NCBI GenBank assembly: GCA_029260715.1
Contig: JAJDCS010000039.1
Location: forward strand, 1 to 64,000
DNA from: Phycisphaeraceae bacterium
GTDB lineage: Bacteria > Planctomycetota > Phycisphaerae > Phycisphaerales > Phycisphaeraceae
Reading direction: 5' to 3'
DNA: 64,000 nucleotides
This document shows positions 60,178-64,000 of the stretch, in pieces. The position numbers and the translations under genes were made by a program. The stretch's first letter is position 1, and each line of letters opens with the position of its first letter. The notes beneath the pieces were generated by a model that was given only the letters and a program-made list of their open reading frames with translations, did not search any database and was not told the origin of the DNA.

Positions 60178-61461
60178 ATGACAGCTTCCGCGGTTAACCC
60201 CTATATACCAAGCAGCGACGACCACTCCGCCCGCCGTCTGCAGAGCCGCCTTGCGGGGCATCTGGCGCCGATTGATGGGCTGCGAGGCATTGCGATCCTG
60301 CTCGTGATGCTGATGCACGAGACCGTCATCAAGCCGACGTCCGCAGCCGACTCTATTTTTTGCAAGATCGCGTCCGCGGGTTGGTGCGGGGTTGATTTAT
60401 TTTTTGTCATATCCGGCTTTCTCATCACCGGGATTCTGTTTGACGCGCGCGGCAGCCGGCACTATTTCCGCAATTTTTACGCCCGGCGCACGCTGCGGAT
60501 CTTCCCGCTGTACTACACGGTCACGGCCTTTCTGCTGCTGGGGCTGCCGCTCATCGCCCACCCCAAGACGCAGGTATACGCGCGCATCGCCGAACACCAG
60601 GAGTGGTTCTGGCTGTACCTTGCCAACATCTATTTTGCGATACACGACTTTACCGGCGACGCCACGGACGTGTTCTGGTCGCTTGCCATTGAGGAGCAGT
60701 TTTATCTGATATGGCCGATCATGGTCCTGTGCCTGTCCCGCCGAGCGCTGATGTACGCCTGTGTGGGCATGGTCTTCGCGGCCCTGGCGCTGCGGGCTGG
60801 GTTGGTCACGCTGGGATCACCGGCGAACGTGGCGTATGTCCTGACCCCGGCCAGGATGGACGCCCTTGCGATCGGCAGTTGGGTCGCGCTGGTGCTGCGT
60901 GGCCCGGGGTGTGACTGGGCTCAAGTATTGCTCATCGCCAAACGCACAGCCGCCGTTGCCGGGCTGGCTCTGCTGGGGCTGGTCGTGTACCGCGGCGGGT
61001 TGTATCACCTCGACCCGGTTATTCAAGTGGCTGGGTACTTGTTGCTGGCCGTATTCTTTGCCGCGACGCTCGTGCTGTCGATCGGGTTGGCGGAAGACCG
61101 CTTGATCATCCGCGTGTGCAGCCACAGGTTTTTTCGTACTTTTGGGCGGTATAGCTACGCGTTGTATTTATTCCACGTGCCAATGCGTAGCTTGGTTCTT
61201 AACGTCTTTTTCGATGTCGCCGAGATGCCCACGATCTTGGGGTCGCGTCTGCCGGCCCAAGCGGTGTTCTATCTGTTTACATTCGGCCTATCGTTCCTTG
61301 CCGCCTACGGGAGTTGGCACCTGCTTGAGAAGCACCTCCTGTTGCTTAAAAAGTATTTCCCCTATCAGCCCGCCGCTGAGCAGGCAGGCCGAACCAGCGA
61401 CCAAGCACTCAGCAACACAGGCTCTTTCGGAGCCGGATCAACGACACGACCCACCGCTTGA
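60178..61461 (+). CDS. Acyltransferase 3 family membrane protein
   Basis: A 427-residue protein with about ten helices. Family motifs are HLAPIDGLRGIAILLVMLMH, WCGVDLFFVISGFLITGIL, FYARRTLRIFPLYY and DVFWSLAIEEQFYLIWPI. Enzymes of this family acylate sugars in exported glycans or lipids. ATG 60178 is chosen over 60139 because GGAG lies nine bases upstream and the conserved core begins soon after. The last 40 residues are polar. It could modify the surface glycans encoded elsewhere in the window. Confidence 0.9.
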   Translation: MTASAVNPYIPSSDDHSARRLQSRLAGHLAPIDGLRGIAILLVMLMHETVIKPTSAADSIFCKIASAGWCGVDLFFVISGFLITGILFDARGSRHYFRNFYARRTLRIFPLYYTVTAFLLLGLPLIAHPKTQVYARIAEHQEWFWLYLANIYFAIHDFTGDATDVFWSLAIEEQFYLIWPIMVLCLSRRALMYACVGMVFAALALRAGLVTLGSPANVAYVLTPARMDALAIGSWVALVLRGPGCDWAQVLLIAKRTAAVAGLALLGLVVYRGGLYHLDPVIQVAGYLLLAVFFAATLVLSIGLAEDRLIIRVCSHRFFRTFGRYSYALYLFHVPMRSLVLNVFFDVAEMPTILGSRLPAQAVFYLFTFGLSFLAAYGSWHLLEKHLLLLKKYFPYQPAAEQAGRTSDQALSNTGSFGAGSTTRPTA

Positions 61462-61537
61462 GGTCAGCCAAACGCCGCGACCGAGGCCCATCGACTCCGA
61501 GACACGCCCGACGACAACGGATAAACTGTCGAGTGTG

Positions 61538-62068
61538 ATGAGCACTTTATCTCAGCGAAACGAACACCCCGAACCGATCCGCATCGCCGTGGGCCGGTGT
61601 GCTTTGGGGCCTGTGGCAATTGCGGTAACGGGTCGCGGCGTGTGCGCGATTGAACTGGGCGACGACGAAACCGAATTGACCCAAACTTTGCACAAACGCT
61701 TCCCCGACGCGCAGGTATCGCAAACCGATGAATTAGCCGACACGCTCGGAACCGTCATCGCCAGCATCGAACACCCAGACCAAGAAATAAACCTGCCGCT
61801 GGATATCCGCGGCACGGCGTTTCAACAGCGCGTGTGGGCGGCGTTACGCGACATCCCGACAGGCGAAACGCGGACCTACAGCGATGTGGCCCAATGCATC
61901 CATCGCCCCGCCGCGTACAGGGCCGTCGCCGGGGCTTGTGCAGCCAACCAACTGGCCGTGGCGGTGCCGTGTCACCGGGTGGTGCGAACCGATGGCGGCT
62001 TGTCCGGGTACCGCTGGGGCGTCACCCGAAAGCGCGCTCTCTTGGAACGCGAGTCGGCGGGCCAATGA
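61538..62068 (+). CDS. Methylated-DNA-protein-cysteine methyltransferase
   Basis: A 176-residue suicide repair enzyme for O6-methylguanine. The conserved core is FQQRVWAALRDIPTGETRTY, AGACAANQLAVAVPCHRVV with acceptor Cys145, and LSGYRWGVTRKRALLERE. The Asn before the active site and the helix-turn-helix Arg region (YRAVAGA) are present. The frame is open far upstream inside the acyltransferase gene, so ATG 61538 is set by family length (Ogt/Ada C-terminal size). Confidence 0.93.
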   Translation: MSTLSQRNEHPEPIRIAVGRCALGPVAIAVTGRGVCAIELGDDETELTQTLHKRFPDAQVSQTDELADTLGTVIASIEHPDQEINLPLDIRGTAFQQRVWAALRDIPTGETRTYSDVAQCIHRPAAYRAVAGACAANQLAVAVPCHRVVRTDGGLSGYRWGVTRKRALLERESAGQ

Positions 62069-62338
62069 CCTCAACCCACTCATTTCAAAACAGCAATTAT
62101 CATCGCCGAATGACGTCCAACCGCTGATACAAGGGAAAAGCATTTCCCAGTGTTTCGGTGGATATCCAGCGTCTACAACGCCCCGTGAACCCGTGGCAGC
62201 CAAAAGCCGTTCGCCTGTTCCAATAATAACGCCCTTCCCAACCAGCCAACCCTTATCTTTATTGCCCTTGCTTATGGCCAAGACCGGTTTGAGCCGAATA
62301 GAATGTAATAGAAATCGCTTTGCGTTTGAGAGGGCATC

Positions 62339-63133
62339 ATGCAGGCAAGCGAAGGCTACAGCGAGCAAACAATCTCCATCCGGCCGCTGGTGCGGTACGT
62401 GGACGAGTCCCAAGCTGTGGTGGACATCTGCATCACGGTGCGAGGCCCGCGCCGGGGGCAGCCGGCCAAGCCACTTGAGATACACGTCCAACTCATCGGG
62501 CCCGATGGGTGCGCCTACGAGCACAAGGCCCAGGTCACGGTCAAACAAGGGTGCGGGACCACGCGGTTCGAGATGGGCGCGCCCAGCCGCTGGTGGCCGT
62601 CGGGCATGGGGGACCAGTCGCTGTACGACCTGAGCGTCTCCATCATCAGCCGCGACGACATGATCGACCAGTGGGACAACACGATCGGGCTGACGTCGGT
62701 GCGCCCGATGCGCGGCAACCCGGACGCGGTAATGGTCTCATTCAGCGAAGACGACCAGCCCGTGCTGCTGATCAACGGCCAGGAGTGTGAGATCCGCGCG
62801 GTGGTGCCGGTCGACCCGGCCGACGAGCGACACGTCTTGCCCGTCGGCGAACACTGTCTGCTGGTCGTCCGAGACCACTACGGCCCGGACCTTCTTTACA
62901 ACGCCGCCGACCGGGCCGGCACACTGCTGGTGCAATCCATCCCGTTCCTCGACCACATGGGCGCCAAGTGGACCCAACGCAGCGTGGGAGCCGAAGTGGA
63001 CCGGCTTGCGGGCCACCCGAGTTTGGCTGGTTGGCTCGTTGAGCAGGCGGACAAAGCCGGCGACCGCATCGCCGCACACCTCCAAGAACTCGACCCCACG
63101 CGCAGCGTCTTCCGCAGCGTGCCAATGGCGTGA
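62339..63133 (+). CDS. Compact protein resembling a reduced family-2 glycosidase
   Basis: A 264-residue protein. The N-terminal beta-sandwich (about 10-125) carries a signature like that of family-2 glycosidases, RWWPSGMGDQSLYDLSVSI, and IGLTSVR at its end. LLINGQECEIRAVVPVD then corresponds to the linker into the barrel. The barrel itself seems shrunk to fragments (WTQRSVGAEVDRLAGHPSLA, LQELDPTRSVFRSVP), and no catalytic Glu motif (NE) is present. It is probably non-enzymatic, perhaps sugar-binding or structural. It has no signal peptide. This reading is by motif memory. Confidence 0.55.
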   Translation: MQASEGYSEQTISIRPLVRYVDESQAVVDICITVRGPRRGQPAKPLEIHVQLIGPDGCAYEHKAQVTVKQGCGTTRFEMGAPSRWWPSGMGDQSLYDLSVSIISRDDMIDQWDNTIGLTSVRPMRGNPDAVMVSFSEDDQPVLLINGQECEIRAVVPVDPADERHVLPVGEHCLLVVRDHYGPDLLYNAADRAGTLLVQSIPFLDHMGAKWTQRSVGAEVDRLAGHPSLAGWLVEQADKAGDRIAAHLQELDPTRSVFRSVPMA

Positions 63134-63223
63134 AGCGTTTCCTTATTGCAATCGCGGTATATCACCCGGCGCCGGCGTCCTTGGGCGCTGGACCACGGAC
63201 GCTGGACGCTGGACTTGCCAGCA

Positions 63224-64000
63224 CTACTTCGGCAGTGACTTATCGAGGTCTTCGTCGTGGCGCATGACGGACAGCCGGCTGTGGAAGGCTTTGCGCTGGG
63301 CGCGGCGCTGGGCGATGTCGTGCGACCTGCGTGTCCACAGCGGCAGCGGTGTTGTGCGATTGGCGAACATGCGGCGGATGGCGGCTGCCCGGCGTGGGGC
63401 GTACTTGAGCACCAAGTCGTCTTCCATGCTGATGATGCAGCGTGCCGAGCCGGGGTCGCCCTGCCTGCCGGAGCGGCCGTATAGCTGGCGGTCGATGCGG
63501 CTGGCGGTGTGACGCTCGGTGAGGATGACGTGCAGCCCGCCGAGTTCGGCGACACCGGGGTCGAGCTTGATGTCCGTGCCGCGTCCGGCCATGTTCGTGG
63601 CGACCATAATGGCCCCGCGCTGCCCGGCCTTCTCGACGATCTGCGCTTCGGCTTTGTGGTGCACGGCGTTGAGCACTTGGTGCTCCAGACCGTGTTGGTT
63701 GAGCATCTCGCTAAGCAGCTCCGACGCCTCGATGGACCGCGTGGCAATCAGCACGGGTCGGTTTTGGTTGTGGACCTCGGCGATCTCAGCCACCACGGCT
63801 TTCCACTTCAACTCGGCGGTGACGTAGATCAGGTCTTTGAGCCGTGTGCGTTGGAGCGGGCGGTTGGTGGGGATGACGCGCACGGGCAGGCCGTAGGTGG
63901 TTTCGATCTCGGCCTTGGCGTCGGCGGCCGTGCCCGTCATGCCCGACAGCAGCGGGTATTGCCGGAAGAACCGCTGGAAGCTCATGCTCGCCAGCGTGTC
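63224..64000 (-). CDS. SecA-like ATPase, C-terminal part (5' end off window)
   Basis: The frame is open to the right edge (258 codons visible). Typical SecA second-motor-domain motifs: LASMSFQRFFRQYPLLSGMT, ATRSIEASELLSEML, IMVATNMAGRGTDIKLDPGV, LGGLHVILTERHTASRIDRQ and YGRSGRQGDPGSARCIISME. The protein ends only about 70 residues after the EDDL motif. The helical wing, the scaffold end and the C-terminal zinc tail of housekeeping SecA are therefore missing. It is more likely an accessory SecA-like translocase than the main one. Confidence 0.85.
   Translation of the reverse strand, partial: DTLASMSFQRFFRQYPLLSGMTGTAADAKAEIETTYGLPVRVIPTNRPLQRTRLKDLIYVTAELKWKAVVAEIAEVHNQNRPVLIATRSIEASELLSEMLNQHGLEHQVLNAVHHKAEAQIVEKAGQRGAIMVATNMAGRGTDIKLDPGVAELGGLHVILTERHTASRIDRQLYGRSGRQGDPGSARCIISMEDDLVLKYAPRRAAAIRRMFANRTTPLPLWTRRSHDIAQRRAQRKAFHSRLSVMRHDEDLDKSLPK

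Overview
The window looks like a chromosomal segment of a planctomycete, most likely class Phycisphaerae. The grounds are several large secreted proteins ending in PEP-CTERM tails (Pro-Glu-Pro, one membrane segment, Arg cluster), dockerin-like calcium-binding repeats beside those tails, a cytochrome b558-type succinate dehydrogenase, high GC, and loosely packed genes with many strand switches. This is inference from gene content; no rRNA is present.

Layout. 1-15100: four large minus-strand surface proteins (the first runs off the left edge), interrupted by atpG and a small membrane protein. Three of them have near-consensus sigma70-type promoters sharing a T-rich element at the -35 box. 15100-19400: recA, a small zinc-ribbon protein between two copies of a palindromic repeat, a protein of unknown function and a GGDEF protein. 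19400-27250: a cell-surface glycan region with a flippase, two family-2 glycosyltransferases, a CDP-glycerol polymer transferase-like protein, a sulfotransferase, a methyltransferase and a glycerol-3-phosphate cytidylyltransferase-like enzyme. 27300-34000: DUF2809 membrane protein, class III adenylate cyclase, cyclic-nucleotide-binding-fold protein, HD hydrolase, NAD(P)H-hydrate dehydratase and a transglutaminase-like protein. 34200-39500: cytochrome P460, a flavoprotein/polyferredoxin fusion, PilZ and aspartokinase. 39600-43000: a five-gene phosphorelay operon in which two receivers lack key residues, followed by tRNA-Glu. 43570-47360: an arsR-pstSCAB operon with overlapping genes. 47580-51850: a FeeM-like acyltransferase, an AT-rich 1 kb desert, and two multi-VanZ membrane proteins. 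51880-56210: sdhC-sdhA-(extra gene)-sdhB behind a clear promoter. 56220-59300: repeat-rich DNA with two small membrane proteins, one PEP-CTERM protein and the broken 3' end of another. 59430-64000: ICMT-like methyltransferase, acyltransferase 3, O6-methylguanine-DNA methyltransferase, a compact protein resembling a shrunken family-2 glycosidase, and the C-terminal part of a SecA-like ATPase.

Common themes. Much of the window concerns the cell envelope: exported PEP-CTERM proteins, glycan synthesis and modification, VanZ and acyltransferase proteins, and SecA. A second theme is signalling by second messengers (cAMP, c-di-GMP) and phosphorelay, with several degenerate sensor domains. The most distinctive items visible in the DNA are the shared promoter element of the surface-protein genes and the duplicated recA-side leader, a dispersed CGAGCCG...GGAG repeat family that has entered a coding region inside the sdh operon, GTAGG hairpins whose stem sequence varies while pairing is kept, and the pseudo-receivers of the phosphorelay operon.
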